A DNA stretch of 64,000 nucleotides, taken from Dactylorhiza incarnata (Eukaryota > Streptophyta > Magnoliopsida > Asparagales > Orchidaceae). The DNA lies in contig JAWHQI010000263.1 in the NCBI GenBank assembly GCA_033032865.1, positions 2,790,001 to 2,854,000 on the forward strand. The letters are read 5' to 3'. The notes under the pieces are model-generated. The model was not told where the DNA came from. It did not search any database and worked only from the letters and a program-made list of their open reading frames with translations. The position numbers and the translations under genes are program-made. Of the stretch, positions 33,136-45,900 are shown piece after piece; position 1 is the stretch's first letter; the number at the start of each line of letters is the position of its first letter.

Positions 33136-33850
33136 AGCCTCTGTAACGTTGCACTCAGATCCACGTCCAGGCGGGAGAAATCTTCTTCTCCGTCGTGAGG
33201 TGAGTCTGCGTTACCTCCAAACATGCACATGCAGGAGGTATCGTTGGACAGGCGGGCAGCACACCAAGGATTTAAGATTAACCGTTTGATCAAATTGTTG
33301 TGAAGAATTGCCGCCGTCGGATAAAAAATATTCACAACCCTAACTCTTCTTTATCCGCCCGCCGTCAACACACCCGATCTTTTGCTTACTCCACTTCTCT
33401 CCCGCATCCTCTTCTCCCCCGATCAGCGCTCTCCCTCTTCGACTGCATCGTGCATCGCTCTACCTCTTCGATCGGCGCTCTCCCTCTTCATCGCTCTCCC
33501 TCTGCATCGTGCATCGCGCTTCGCTCTCTGCCATCGCCGCCTTGAAGTCGAGCCGCTTTGAAGTCACAAGCAGAGGAAGCAGAAGCGGCGAGGGATCTAC
33601 AACCTCCGCCACATAAGGAAGCCGAAGCTGAACAGGCGGGAGTCTGTTTGGGCCGGGATCTGCACAGACGGGAGATCTTCTCCGTCGAGCTTGCGTGTGG
33701 GAGTCTTGAGCTTGCTTATTCCCTTTTCTGAGCTCTGCCGAAATATGAGCTCTGCCGCTGATGGATTAGACAGGACGAAGGAAGCTTTTGCTTTCGGCGG
33801 AATAGATGGGTGGGGGCAGTTAAGGATCCATGGCGTTTTTTATTTAGGAC
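33129..33850. other. Possible captured sequence in the Helitron 5' end
   Basis: This block is richer in GC than its surroundings. A 68-codon minus frame (33129-33335, with SCMCMFGGNADSPHDGEEDF) is not recognised. 33395-33530 has repeats of GCGCTCTCCCTCTTC and GCATCGTGCATCGC. It could be host DNA captured by the Helitron, but nothing shows which gene. Confidence 0.35.
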
Positions 33851-33869
33851 CATCCGTGGCTTTGGCCTA

Positions 33870-34030
33870 AATGGATTAGTGACCGTTGATTAAAAAATGA
33901 TCGTGCGGCTATTATTGAATATGTGGTGTGCTTGCAGAATCCGTGGGCTTTTGCTTATGTGGAGGATCCGTGGCCTTTGATTAACGGACGATCATGCGGC
34001 TAATATTAAAAGTATGGTGTGCTCCCAATA
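33870..34030. repeat. Near-terminal 90-bp direct repeat in the Helitron
   Basis: TTGATTAAAAAATGATCGTG at about 33887 is echoed by TTGATTAACGGACGATCATG at about 33977. Each copy is followed by CGGCTA and GGTGTGCT. Confidence 0.65.
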
Positions 34031-34461
34031 TGTATATTCATTTATATAATAAAGATATGTCAGGTTTGTTTTTCTAATGATTTGATTTCGCACTTTGATC
34101 TGATATGTTCCCTTGCCTGACAAAGCGATCATCCAGAACTTAACTGAGTAGGTCGTTGCCACTTGAAAAGCGTTGGGTGGCGTCTTGGGCAGTAAGACCC
34201 TCCTCCTCCGACCCGGGTTTAGTGTTGGGTGGGGGGGGGGGGGGTCTTACAAATGGTATCATTCACGATACGTCCACGTAGAGCAGTCTCCGGATCCTTC
34301 TTTTCCATGTTCCGTTTCTTGGTTCGGGACAAACCACGCAGTGAAAGGCTGGTGGACCCTAAGGATAGAAATTTAAGGATTCTAGACTACACGGTAGCAT
34401 ACCCGCACACACTTCGTTTCCGCTTCAGTCAGTCTTTTGCAAATTCTTATACTTTTGCAAA

Positions 34462-35640
34462 TTGCTGATCATTTTCCTGTTACTTCTCCAGATACCGGAG
34501 TCCAGTGATGGGAGATCGTCCTCTAGAGACCAGTACGACTCTGCTACTCCACCACGAGACCCAGTTGCTCCAGCCACAATTCCGTTTACCGAGACCGACC
34601 TCGGGCGGACACCGACAGCATTGCTTACCACCTTCAAGACTGTTATCACACAGCCACCCAACAGCTTACCGTGCCCACGGACCTTTTGACGACTTTCCAG
34701 GGTCTAAGGCCTCCTCTCTTCCAAGGCACTGAGTTCGCTATGCAGGCGGAAGAGTGGGTAGATAGGGTTGATGAGTTACTGGTGGGCATGATGTGCCCCG
34801 TTATTGCCGAAATATCCCTAATAGTGACATTGCTAGAAGGTTATGCTCGAGACTGGTGGAGGGCAGCTAGCCGCTCCACATTCAGAGGACGACCACTTAG
34901 TGTTATTCACTGAGGAAAGTTTTCTGGTGCTTTCCTAGAGCACTTCATCTCCGACGCCGATCGAGTGGCACTTCAGGAGCGATTCCTTCACATACGATAG
35001 GGAGATAGGGCCGTACCAGAGTACCAACACGAGTTCATCCACCTAGCCCGCTTCGAGGGGACACTTGTGACTATAGACAGAGATAGAGCCGCCAGGTTTT
35101 ACCGAGGGCTACGCGACGACCTACGACAAGCCTGGACCATGATCTACCAGTCGACCTTCCACATGATTGCTACACATGCCGCTGCACTAGAGATGGACCA
35201 GAGGACGGTGGCCCGGCAGCGTAGAGGACAGGTAGAGGCCCCTCAGGGCCAAGGACATGAGAGAGGGATTGCTCCTCGATGACAGGACAGAGATAAAAGG
35301 CATCGTCATCGTCACCAGCCCTACAGACAGACACCTCAGCCTCGACATGCAACTCCACCCCCAGCACCCCGACCAGCTCCAGCACCCCAGCCCGCACCAG
35401 CAGTACGACGAGACATCCCATTTGCAGGGAACTGATTTCTTTGCCAGCAACCCGGGCATAATAGAGCCTTCTGCCCCAGTCCATAGGGAGGCCAGGCTTA
35501 GGAGCAGTACAGCGAGCAGCTGAGAGAGGTCGAGGACGAGGAGGCCGCAGAGGTTGGCCTGCAGGCAGGAGGGACCAGCCCAGGCAAGGCATAACAGCAC
35601 CACTCGAGGCTTATGCACTAGATCTGCAGCATGGACATGC
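34462..35640 (+). pseudogene. Chromovirus B gag
   Basis: Retrotrans_gag family in several frames: LRPPLFQGTEFAMQAEEWVD, then LLEGYARDWWRAASRSTFRG (34680-34910), a stop, then EYQHEFIHLARFEGTLVT and FYRGLRDDLR (35010-35200). A Gln/Pro-rich tail follows. Gag would coat element RNA and form the particle. Stops at about 34911 and 34999 inactivate it. Confidence 0.75.
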
Positions 35641-35644
35641 ACCT

Positions 35645-35786
35645 GACGTAGTCATAGATATATATTTTCAGCGCCAGTGATAATATATCTTGATGATAGT
35701 ATCTAGTAGGGAACATGTGATATAGTTTCTAGGCATATATGTATATCATCTATATATCTTTAAGTTATATGATCATAGTATATATA
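35645..35786 (+). other. AT-rich insertion between gag and protease of B
   Basis: About 140 bp of TATATA-rich sequence separates the end of gag from the protease, where related elements would continue in one frame. It may be a small insertion or local repeat growth. The pol frame after it starts with a convenient ATG at 35788. Confidence 0.45.
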
Positions 35787-35787
35787 T

Positions 35788-38700
35788 ATGTCAGCAGGTT
35801 TACATTTGGTAGAAAGACATCCCATTAAAACATTGTTCGATACCGGAGCCACACACTCTTTCGTCTCCCGGGACTTCAACGCAACCAAGGAAAACACCGT
35901 TCAATTGTCTGAAATATCGATACGGATTCGACTCCCGGACGGATCGGATATGACATCCACGGAAAAATGCTCATTCCAGGCTATGCTAGGAGACATGGAG
36001 TTCGAGATCTACGCGATTATTCAGGCGATAACAGGGTTCGACATAATCCTGGGGATGGACAGTCTTGTCGAGCACAAGGCCCAAATCAATTGCTCGACCA
36101 GAGAAATCAATCTCCAGAACCCGAATGGGCAGTCTATCACTTTAAAAGGTATACCGTCCGTCATAAGCATAATTCTGACATCCGCTCAAACCGTCAAATC
36201 AATCCGACAAAAGGACAAGAAGTACCTTATTTACTTCGAGATGGAGGACAAGACTCAAGTGCTCGCCAAGGTGCCCGTAGTCCGAGACTTTTCAGATGTT
36301 TTTCCCGAGTCCCTCCCAAGATTGCCCCCGCAACGAGAGGTAGACTTCCAGATCGAGCTTATACCTGGAGCTCGACCAGTGTCACGAGCACCTTACCGAA
36401 TTGCCCCAAAAGAACTGGCGGAGCTAAAGATACAACTTCAAAAACTAATCGATGCAGGTTTCGTCCGTCCAAGTACCTCACCTTGGGGAGCCCCTGTGTT
36501 ATTCGTCAAGAAGAAAGACGGGTCACTACATCTATGCATCGATTATAGGGAACTCAATAAGCTTACCATTCGAAATACTTATCCTCTACCAAGGATAAAC
36601 GAGTTGTTCGATCTGCTGCAAGGTGCGTCCGTCTTTTCTAAACTGGACCTAAGGTCTGAATATTACCAACTCCGTGTACGGGAGGAGGACATTCCCAAAA
36701 CGGCTTTTAGCTCCCGATACGGCCTTTACAAGTTTATGGTGATGCCTTTTGGGCTGACCAACGCACCATCCACCTTCATGGCGGTAATGAACAAAGTATT
36801 TAAACCATTTCTGGACCACTTCGTAATCGTCTTACAAGGCAGACCATTCCAGGCATCTTCAGAAGGTATTACTCAAACTACGAAAGCATTCCCTCTTCGC
36901 GAAGTTCAGTAAGTGCGAGATTTGGTTTGAGGAAGTCGAATTCTTAGGACACGTGATCAATAAGAATGGGGTAGCGGTGGACCACGCCAAAATACAGGCA
37001 ATACGAAATTGGCAGCCACTCAAGTCAGCAACAGATATCAGTAGCTTCCTTGGATTCGTCGGGTACTACCGGGAGTTCATGGAAGGCTTTTCAAAGATTG
37101 CCTTACCCCTCACCGCCCTCACCAGAAAAGATTTTGTGTTTCGATGGACGCCCGAGTGCGAGACAGCGTTCGTCGAGTTAAAGAACCGCTTGACCTCTGC
37201 TCTGATTCTTACAATCCCCTTAGGAACCGAAGGGCTCCAGATCTACACCGACGCATCTCTGAAAGTATTAGGAGTCGTACTGATGTAGCATGACAGGGTA
37301 GTCCCTTACGCGTCGTGGCAGTTCAAGCTACATGAGCTTAATTACGCGACCCATGACATAGAGTTGGGTGATGTGGACTTCGCTCTCAAAATGTGGAGGC
37401 ATTACTTGTATGGAGTAAGATGCGAGATCTTCTCCGACCACAAAATCCTCAAATACATATTCACTCAGAAGGAGCTGAATCGCTGACAGCGCCGGCGGTT
37501 AGAATTTCTATGCGACTACGACTTCGCCCTCTAATACCACTCCGGCAAAGCCAACAAAGTTGCGGATGCCTTAAGTCCTCAAACCTCAGTAGTCGGGAGC
37601 TGGAGAGAGATGATACCAGAGGAGTTGATCTGATCCTTAGCAGACTTAAGCATCACTCTCATCGCTCGTAGGGATCCGGTGGAATACCAAGCCCAGTTAT
37701 ATTGGATGGAGATCCAGTGTGATATTCGGGATAGGATACGCGAGGCCCAAAAGATCGATCTAGAAATAGCCCCAATCATCCAAACTCTGCAAGATGGTTC
37801 GCAAGATGATTATAACTTACATGATGTCATTTTACAACAAGCACCGCGTATTCATCCCCTCCACCGGGGAAATCCGAGAGGAAATACTTTGCGAAGCACA
37901 CCAGTCAAGGTACTCTATTCACCCAGATGTAGTAAAATGTATACTGATTTACGAAGAACTCTGTATTGGCCGGGTATGAAGAAAGACGTCGCCGATTATG
38001 TGGCACATTGCCAGACCTGTCAGATGGTCAAGGCCGAGTGTCGCAACCCAGAAGATTTATTGCAACCTCTGTCAATACCATAGTAGAAGTTTGAAGATAT
38101 CTCTATAGATTTTGTCCACGGCCTACCACGATCCCGCACAGGAAACGACTCCATATGGGTCGTGGTAGATCGCCTCACGAAGGTAACTCGATTTATTCCA
38201 AACCGACAAAGCGATAGTGTCGATGTTCTGGCTAGACTTTTTATAGAGCAGGTAGTCCGATTTCATGGAGTACCCAAGTCCATCGTATCTGACCGCGACG
38301 GACGCTTCACTTCGACGGAATGGAGCAGGGTGCAGGCTTATTTGGGTACCAAATTAGACCTCAGCACCGCATTCCACCCCCAGACCGATGGACAAACCGA
38401 AAGAACAAATCGGACTATGGAAGATCTACTCCGACAATGCATAGTAGAGCACAACGAGCCTTGGGAGCACCTATTACCGCTCATGGAATTCACATACAAC
38501 AACAATTTTCAGGCTAGTATTAAGATGGCTCCGTACGAAGCCCTATACGGAAGATGTTGTCGGACACCTCTATCATGGTCTCAAGATGAAGACCCAGAAG
38601 CTTTGGGGTTACATACATAGATGACACCACAGCGGCAATAAGGTTAATTCGAGATCGAATGTAGGAAGCACAGAGCCGTCAGGCAAAGTATTATAATGTG

Positions 38701-39150
38701 CGACATAAACCGGTGGAATTTAGCGTGGGAGATATGGGGTTCCTGAAGATCAAACCCATGCACGGAATCTCCCGGATAAAGAAGCAAAAAAAGCTGGACC
38801 CTCGCTATTTGGGCTCATACCAGATCATAGAACGAATTGGCCCCGTCGCATACCGATTAGCTTTGCCCCCAAAATTGGGAAATCTTCACGTCTTTCACGT
38901 CTCTTCCCTTAGACATTTCCTTCGACAACCGGATCAGCACCTTCCCACACTGCAAACACCGATACAGTCCGACAGATCTATTCATTAGAGCCAGTAAGGA
39001 TAATAGACTCCAAAGTCAAAGACCTGCAGAACAAAACCATCACAATGGTCAAGATTCTATGGTCAAATTGCGGACATAACGAGTACACATGGGAACCGGA
39101 AACTCTCGTCCAAGAAAAAAACCCATAAATCTTTCCTCAGGTATGTCACA
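35788..39150 (+). pseudogene. Chromovirus B protease - RT - RNase H - integrase - chromodomain
   Basis: Protease: [15 protein letters not shown] (residue 18 onwards of the 374-codon first frame). [54 protein letters not shown]. At about 36832 the text jumps from HFVIV to the DHSRHL region in another frame, so the catalytic F/YIDD box has been deleted. RNase H (37150-37540) has stops at 37287, about 37485 and about 37531. Integrase: LRRTLYWPGMKKDVADYVAH, VVDRLTKVTRFIPNRQ, FHPQTDGQTERTNRTMEDLL (37930-38620). The C-terminus has VFHVSSLRHFLRQPDQHLP and NEYTWEPETLV. Enzymatically dead. Confidence 0.88.
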
Positions 39151-39199
39151 TCTGCAAAACTACTTTTCGAGAACAAAACTCCTCATATTTTTATTGAAT

Positions 39200-42100
39200 T
39201 GTAACATCATGGCTATTATTGGATCACTAGAACCTGGTTCTAGTGAACCCAATAAAAGTGACTCAATCCCCCACCCCAGTCCTTATAAGGTAGGTGGTGA
39301 CCCGATTTTTGGATATTAAGCATATGAACTTCGATTTTGAGTTCTGTCAGTTCCTATAGACTCGTATAATCAATACGAATGAAACGGGACTCGTTTCGTT
39401 TCAATCTGAGGTCATATGGAGAATATGACGGTTTTACGTCGAACGCCACGACTACGTAGTTTTGCATATTGAGCATACGAACTCCGATTTGAGTTGTGTC
39501 AGTTCCTATAAACTCGTGTAGTCAATACGAGTGCAACGGGACACGTTTCGTTTCAAGCTGAGCTCATATGGAGAATATGATTGTTTTACATAGCACGCCA
39601 CGACGCGCAATTTTAAAATATTAAGCAAATAAACTCGGAATCGACCACGGCCAATTTCATCTGACTCATATAGTTAAAACAAGACAGATGAAGTTCGTTG
39701 CGATCAATTCCAACGTCAAACTATAGTCAAAACAAGCATTATTATGCATCGAAAAGCGCGCGCACACACATTACTTTAATACCCAACATTGACCCGTCGC
39801 CTGACGACTTGGACCCAGTATGACCTTGACCCACACGGGGAGAGGACCCACCCTAGGGTTGACTTTGGTCAAACTCTCTCAAAATCACAATTTTGGAAAT
39901 TTTAAGGAGGAGACTCACACAAACCAACACACCAAACCATTTGGGCCCCACCTCACATGCCCCACATAGGTTTAAAATCAGCAGGGGTGGGCCTTCACAC
40001 AAGCTCAAGAAGCCAAGCCCCCTCCACTCTCTCATCCCAAAAGCTAAGGCCCAAAGTCCAAACCATCCCTTCCCCTCCTCTTGATGTTGCCACCTGGCAT
40101 GTACTGGTTCTCCCTGATGAGGCCAGCTGTCTAGGACATCTAGAGGAGGAGAAATTATCTCCTCATTTCCTTTAGTCCCATGTTGGGGAGGATGAGAAGC
40201 CTCCCCCAAGCTCTATTTAAGAGCTTGGCCTCCCCTCAGAACTCCTCACACAGACCAACTGACTCCGACCACCCCCCTGCTCAGACCCCACCTCGCCGGA
40301 AAACCCTCTGGCACCTCCCATGGCGAACCAGCCGAGCACCTATCGAGCCCTCCCGCGACAGGTGGAAATTCTTCCCCTCTGCCCTCTTCATCTTCCCGAC
40401 GTGCAGCATGCACCCTCCGGCCGCCGGAGCGCCACCCGAGCCAAGCTCCAGGCTCGGGTAGTGGCCGCGTGTGATAAGCCTCGCCCAGCGCCGGGGGTGG
40501 TACTCCACTGGAGGCTCACCTCCCCGGCGGTGGAAGGCGGTGGTGCCGCCGGAGAGCGTGTCTCCAGCGGTACCCGTGAATAAATATTTTTTTCAGGGCT
40601 CTATTTCGATTTTCTGGCGGCGGCCGGAGGCGCCAGGCCGACGGGCCACCGCTGGGTGGGAAGTCCGACCCCCGGCGAGCCGGCCGGGGCAGTGGCGTTG
40701 CAGGTAAGCCACCAGAGATGCTGGGTGGCGCGGCACCGGCGACTGCTGGCCGGCGGTGGCAGAGGCCGCCACCTCTTACACCGCCGGGAGCAGCAGCCGC
40801 CGTCCGATCTTCATGAAGAAGATCGGACGGCCGGGGTTTTATTAAACCTCGTTCCCGCCTCAGCATCAGCGTCCCCACAGCGGATCGGCACCAGATTCTG
40901 TGGGGACAGAAGAACAAAATGCGCAGTCCGGCATATCTCAGCCGCGCGAAATGGCTATCTGCAGACCAAATTCCAATAAAAAAATGATGATTTTTTGAGA
41001 GAAATCTAGGCTCCTAGGAGAAAAATGTTGAACATGAAAATTGTTCCCCTATGCAAGGGCTATCACAAGGAATTTTTGAAGATTTTCATAAAATCATTTG
41101 GTATTTTTAAAGACTTAAAAGAAGTTTATTTTGCCAAATTTAAGGCCCAAAATTATTTGAATTTTTTGGGGGAAATTCATAGAGACAAATGAAGCCCTCT
41201 TTGGCGCCCTATTAAAATTTGGGGCATTTGGACAAAAATTCATGATTCTTCGAATTTTTGGAATAAAGGGTCGCGCTTTAAATTTGGTAGTTCAAACATT
41301 TTTGGGAGAAGGAATCGTAGCGCGCGATCGTGATATAATTTATGAATTATTTTTCAAATGATAACAACGGGATTCTTTTTGAAGTGAAATCCCAAGCTCA
41401 AAGCGACATGGGGCGTTGGTGAAATACCGAGCTTTCTAATATGTAGCTATAACAAAAGTATTTCTCAGGGAATTAATTCGAGAGTTCGCGCGTATTAGAA
41501 AATGAATGATATGAGCGATAAGTTGGGTGATTCCCAACCTCGACTTGGAAGTTTAAATTTTTTTAATTACCTTAAAAGATATTCATGAGGTTGGTGTTCG
41601 AGGACAATCAGGCTCTCGAAATTGAAAATAGAGGGATTCGTCGCAACTCGAACAATCAAGTTGGCATTTATCCTCTGATGAATAATTATACTCTCGATAA
41701 TTAAACCAGTTTAATATATGTATCGAGAAATGAGGAACTTATAATAATCCTCTAACTCTTAAGTCTGATTAAGCCAAATTTAAGAGGCGCAACTGAAATA
41801 TTTGTCGAAACTTAATAAAGGGTGAAATCCAATAAGAAGGCTCCTATGAACGGGGTGATGAACTTGCCCCCTAAATGGAGATGGAACTGAAGGACTACTA
41901 TCTTTCTTATTTTCTTTTATTTCAGATTTTGCACTTTCCTTCAGTATTACTTTTACTCCAGTTCAGTACTGGTCCAGTTCCTTTCAGCACTTTATTCCAG
42001 CATTTCAGTTCAGCATTTATTCACTGCAGTTTATTCCAGTACCTTATTTCAGTACCTCAATTCTGCAGTTTATTTAGCAACATTCTCTTACCGCACCTAT

Positions 42101-42972
42101 TTATTGCAATTTACTCTTTCTGTATCCTTAAGTTCGGGACCTGCTCTGACGAGCGTTTGGCTTTCTAGTGGTGCGTTAGTTGGGGATAATCGCGAGCCGA
42201 GTTACTCCTCCCGAGTTAGCCCCAAATAATGTACTCACGCGCTTGTCGAGCTCCTTGTCTAAAGTTGAGTTGCACACTGATATTGTGCGATCGCCTGCCC
42301 GAATAGTTTCATGTCAAGTAAGGCAAGCCACCGCGGACTTGAGAGTGCCTAGTATCTGATTTATAAAATGCATGTATTGTAAATTGCATGCGGTAAAAGT
42401 GGCGGGCAGGACATGCCCGCAGACCGTTTGTACCGGTGCGGGAAGATTGACGACTCACGACAACAGGGAGATGTGTACCACGGGTGATCGACCGTTTTAT
42501 ACCTCGTTGGATTCCTCCGCTGGTCGGTCTACAACTTTAGAAAATCGCCGAAAGTTGCTCACATCCAAGAGTACACCTGGTTGTACGTTGGGGCTTGGGC
42601 AATGCGGTACGACCATACCCAGAAGTGGCAAGACTGGTCACTGTCACTGACGGCAACATTGGTGAGGCCCGCGGGGTTCGCTACCCTGCTAGAAGAGAAG
42701 AGGTCCAAGTTGTGTCGACATAGAGTGTGTTGGCAGGTTATGAACACATGCGGTGTGATTACAGGTTGTGTATACCTGTTGGTTGTGTGACTACTAGTTG
42801 AACTCTTTTTTTTATATAACTGATGTGATGTGTTGTGTTCCCTTGTCTGGCAAGGCGATCATCCAGAGCTTAAGTGAGTAGACCGTTGTCACTTGAAAAG
42901 CGCTGGGTGGACATCTTAGGGAGTAAGACCCTCCTCCTCCGACCCGGGATTAGAGTTGGACGGGGGCTTACA
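39200..42972 (+). repeat. Chromovirus B 3' LTR
   Basis: A 3.77-kb LTR bounded by TGTAACATC and GGGGGCTTACA. From left to right it has the 152-bp repeats (39330-39640), a GC-rich region (39830-40970), a 41040-41270 block shared with LTR-A and 17298-17740, and a TTCAGTAC/TTTATTCC-rich block (41940-42110). The frames in it correspond to frames in LTR-A only through shared repeat sequence. Confidence 0.85.
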
Positions 42973-42974
42973 CC

Positions 42975-45900
42975 TCACCCCACTCCTTCGTCAGCTCGTG
43001 GAGGTCGCAACGGCCACCGAGGTAGGGTTCGCAACGGAAAGCCTCGTCTCAAGGTACTTATTGTTGCAGGGATGGACATCTTGAGGCAACCTGCTATCGT
43101 AAGCATGGTCTGCCTCCTCTACCCACTGCCTCCGTTGTTGCTGATACGTCTTCTACCACTCGTGCAGACATTGACGCCATGCGCCTCCATCTTCAACATC
43201 TCCAAGGGTTACTCCGTCGTCTGTCTGGCTCTGTTGCGTCTATCTCCAATGAAGGTATCTCCTGTCTCTCCCACCGCTCCACTTGGATTGTGGACTCAAG
43301 TGTCACCCATCATCTTACTCCGCAGAAGCCACCTCAGTACTTACACTTTGTGTATCCTAAGTTTATCACTGTGGCTAATGATGACACCACCCCGGTTTCT
43401 GGCTTTGCTGATTTGTCTCTCACTCCAATTCTCTCTCTCTTTGCTCGGTCCTCCATGTTCAGGGATCGCCTTTTAACCTTCTTTCTATTAGTCGTCTTAC
43501 TCAGGACTTTGATTGTTGTGTAACGTTCTCTCCCTCCTATTTTGTTGAGCAGGATCGACAAATGCATAATATCAATGGTAAAGGGAGACTGTCTAATGGG
43601 ATCTATATCTTGGATGTTCCATCTACGATTCTCTCATCTGTCACTACAGTTGATTGACATCGACGTCTTGGGCATTCCCCTCTCCAGATCCTCAAGAAAG
43701 CTCTTCGAGATATCTCCCTTAATGACATTACTTGCGAATCATGTATCTTCGAAAAACAACATCGTTCATCTTTTCTCCCTAATTGTACTCGGAGCAATGC
43801 TCATTTTGTTTTAGTTCACACTGATATTTGGGGACCTTATAAAACACCCAGTGTTTATGGTTATCGTTACTTTATTACATTTATTGATAATTACTCTCGC
43901 ATGACATGGTTGTATTTACTTCGTGATCGCGCTGACATAACCACTTATCTTTCGTGCTTACTGAGACTCATACTCAGTTTTCCAGTTCTCTTAAGATACT
44001 CCGCACCGCCAATGCGCGTGAATACACAAGTGTTGCTTTTACTAATCTTTGTACTGAGTTTGGGATCATCCATCAAACTTCATGTGTTTATACGCCCCAA
44101 CAAAATGGTGTGGCCGAGCGCAAAAACCGCCATATTCTTGAGGTCGCTCGATCACTGATGTTTCAAATGCAGGTACCTAATTTTTACTGGAACTTCGTGG
44201 TTTCTACTGCATGTCATCTCATCAATCGCATGCCCTCCTCCATTCTCGACTTTGCGACTCCTTTTAGTCTTTTGTTTCCTTCCACGCCCCCCTTTTCCGT
44301 CACACCTCGCGTCTTTGGTTGCACCTGTTATGTCCATTGTCTTGTTCCTTCCACTGACAAGTTTGCTACTCGTGCTACCAAATACATGTTCGTGGTTACT
44401 CCCGCACTCAGAAAGGATATGTGTGCTACTCTCCAACGATCGCAAGGTTGTCATTTCTGTGGATGTAACTTTCAGCGAAGACCGGCCTTTTCACTCTCCC
44501 CATCCAGCCCTTCCTTCACCTCCACTACTACCACGTCCTACCATCCCTGTTACGTCTCCTCTTCCACCACTCCTTCCAACCCCAACTCCAGTCCCCTCCA
44601 AACCACCTCTTCGTGTGTATACTCGTCGTCCTCCTAGATCGGATGCCCAACAGCATTTACCCTCTATTGATGATACATCGCGGCCTGAAGATCCGGCACC
44701 TATCTCTACAGCTCATCCCTTGGCTAATTATGTATCCCTGCATCGCCTCTCTCATACCCTTCTCAAATTCGCAACTTATTTATCCTTCATTTCTATACCT
44801 AACTCTTTGCATGAGGCTCCTCACATCCGGGGTGACGCGCGGCCATGGATGAGGAAATGACTGCCCTATGGGCTAATCAGACTTGGGATCTTGTCCTTCT
44901 TCCTCCGGGACAGTTTGTGTGGGATGTAAGTGGGTCTTTGCATCAAACATGCTCCAGCTGGGACAGTGGAACGTCTAAAGGCTCGTCTTGTGGTCGGGGG
45001 TTTACTCAGCAACCTAGCCTTAATTATGACATGACCTTCTCACCAATCGCCAAGTTGAATATCGTTCGTGTCCTGATCTCCTTAGTTGTTCATCGACAGT
45101 GGCCCTTACATCAATTGGATGTCAAGAATGCATCTCTCAATGGCGACCTGTTAGAGACTGTCTGCATGCACCAACCTCCCGGGTTTGAGACCACGGGGGA
45201 GTCTCGTGTTTGTCACCTCAAGAAATCTACTTATGGTCTCAAACAGTCTCCTCGGGCATGGTTTGACAAGTTCAATAAGGTTGTCTGTGATGTTGGATTC
45301 ATTCGAAGCTCGGCTGACTTCTATCTCTTTACTCGTCACCGACCGACAGGCACAGTGATTCTCTTAGTTTATGTCGATGATGTTCTAATTACTGGTGATG
45401 ACTCTAAAGGAATCCAAATGATCAAGCAGCACTTGAACTCGGTCTTTCAAACTAAAGATCTGGGAAATCTTTGGTACTACCTTGGTCTTGAGGTAGTGAG
45501 ACGTCCTGATGGCCTAGACCTATCTCAACGGAAGTACTGTCTTGACCTTCTTCATGATGTTGGTTATTCTGGATGCAAGCTTGTTGATGCTCCTATGGAT
45601 GTCAACCACAAGTTCTGTGCTCATGAATCTGACTCTGATATTCTTCTTCCAAACCCACAGTATTATCGTCGTCTTGTAGGAAAGTTGATTTATGTTATAG
45701 TTACAAGACTTGATATCTCATTTGATGTTGGAGTGGTAAGTCGGTTCATGCATGCTCCACGGACCTCTCATCTCCATGCTGTCGAGCGCATCCTCAGATA
45801 TTTGAAGACTGCTCCTGGACAAGGGCTTGTATACAAACCTTCTTCTCTATCTCTGATTGTCTACTCTAATGTTGATTATGCTGGCTCTCTGGATGATCGA

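Larger units (their letters stand above)
25053..34055 (-). mobile_element. Helitron (Rep/Helicase type), 9.0 kb
   Basis: A minus-strand rolling-circle transposon. The 5' end is TCTTTATTATATAA at 34055, preceded by A. The 3' end is CTAG at 25056-25053, followed by T, giving the expected insertion between A and T without target duplication. A GC hairpin (GAACGGG/CCCGTTC, loop of five, 25064-25082) lies 7 nt before CTAG. Inside are a Rep/PIF1-helicase coding region (25824-30275), a tandem array of N-terminal exons (30375-31760) and a non-coding 5' third with direct repeats and possible captured sequence. Stops and a frameshift in the protein suggest it is now non-autonomous. Confidence 0.85.
34080..42972 (+). 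mobile_element. Ty3/Gypsy chromovirus B
   Basis: A plus-strand element. Its 5' LTR remnant is about 34080-34253, the internal region runs to 39199 and the 3' LTR is 39200-42972 (TGTAACATC to GGGGGCTTACA). The primer site is degraded: TGGTATCATTCACG, missing the AGAGC present in element A. It keeps gag, protease, RT, RNase H, integrase and a chromodomain-like tail, with many stops. The 3' LTR end abuts the middle of a Copia gag region (42973), so B inserted into, or truncated, that Copia. Confidence 0.85.

Noticed and set aside
34056..34080. Extension of the chromovirus B LTR to the Helitron edge
   Set aside because: Similarity to the 3' LTR fades before this point; kept as Helitron flank of uncertain origin.
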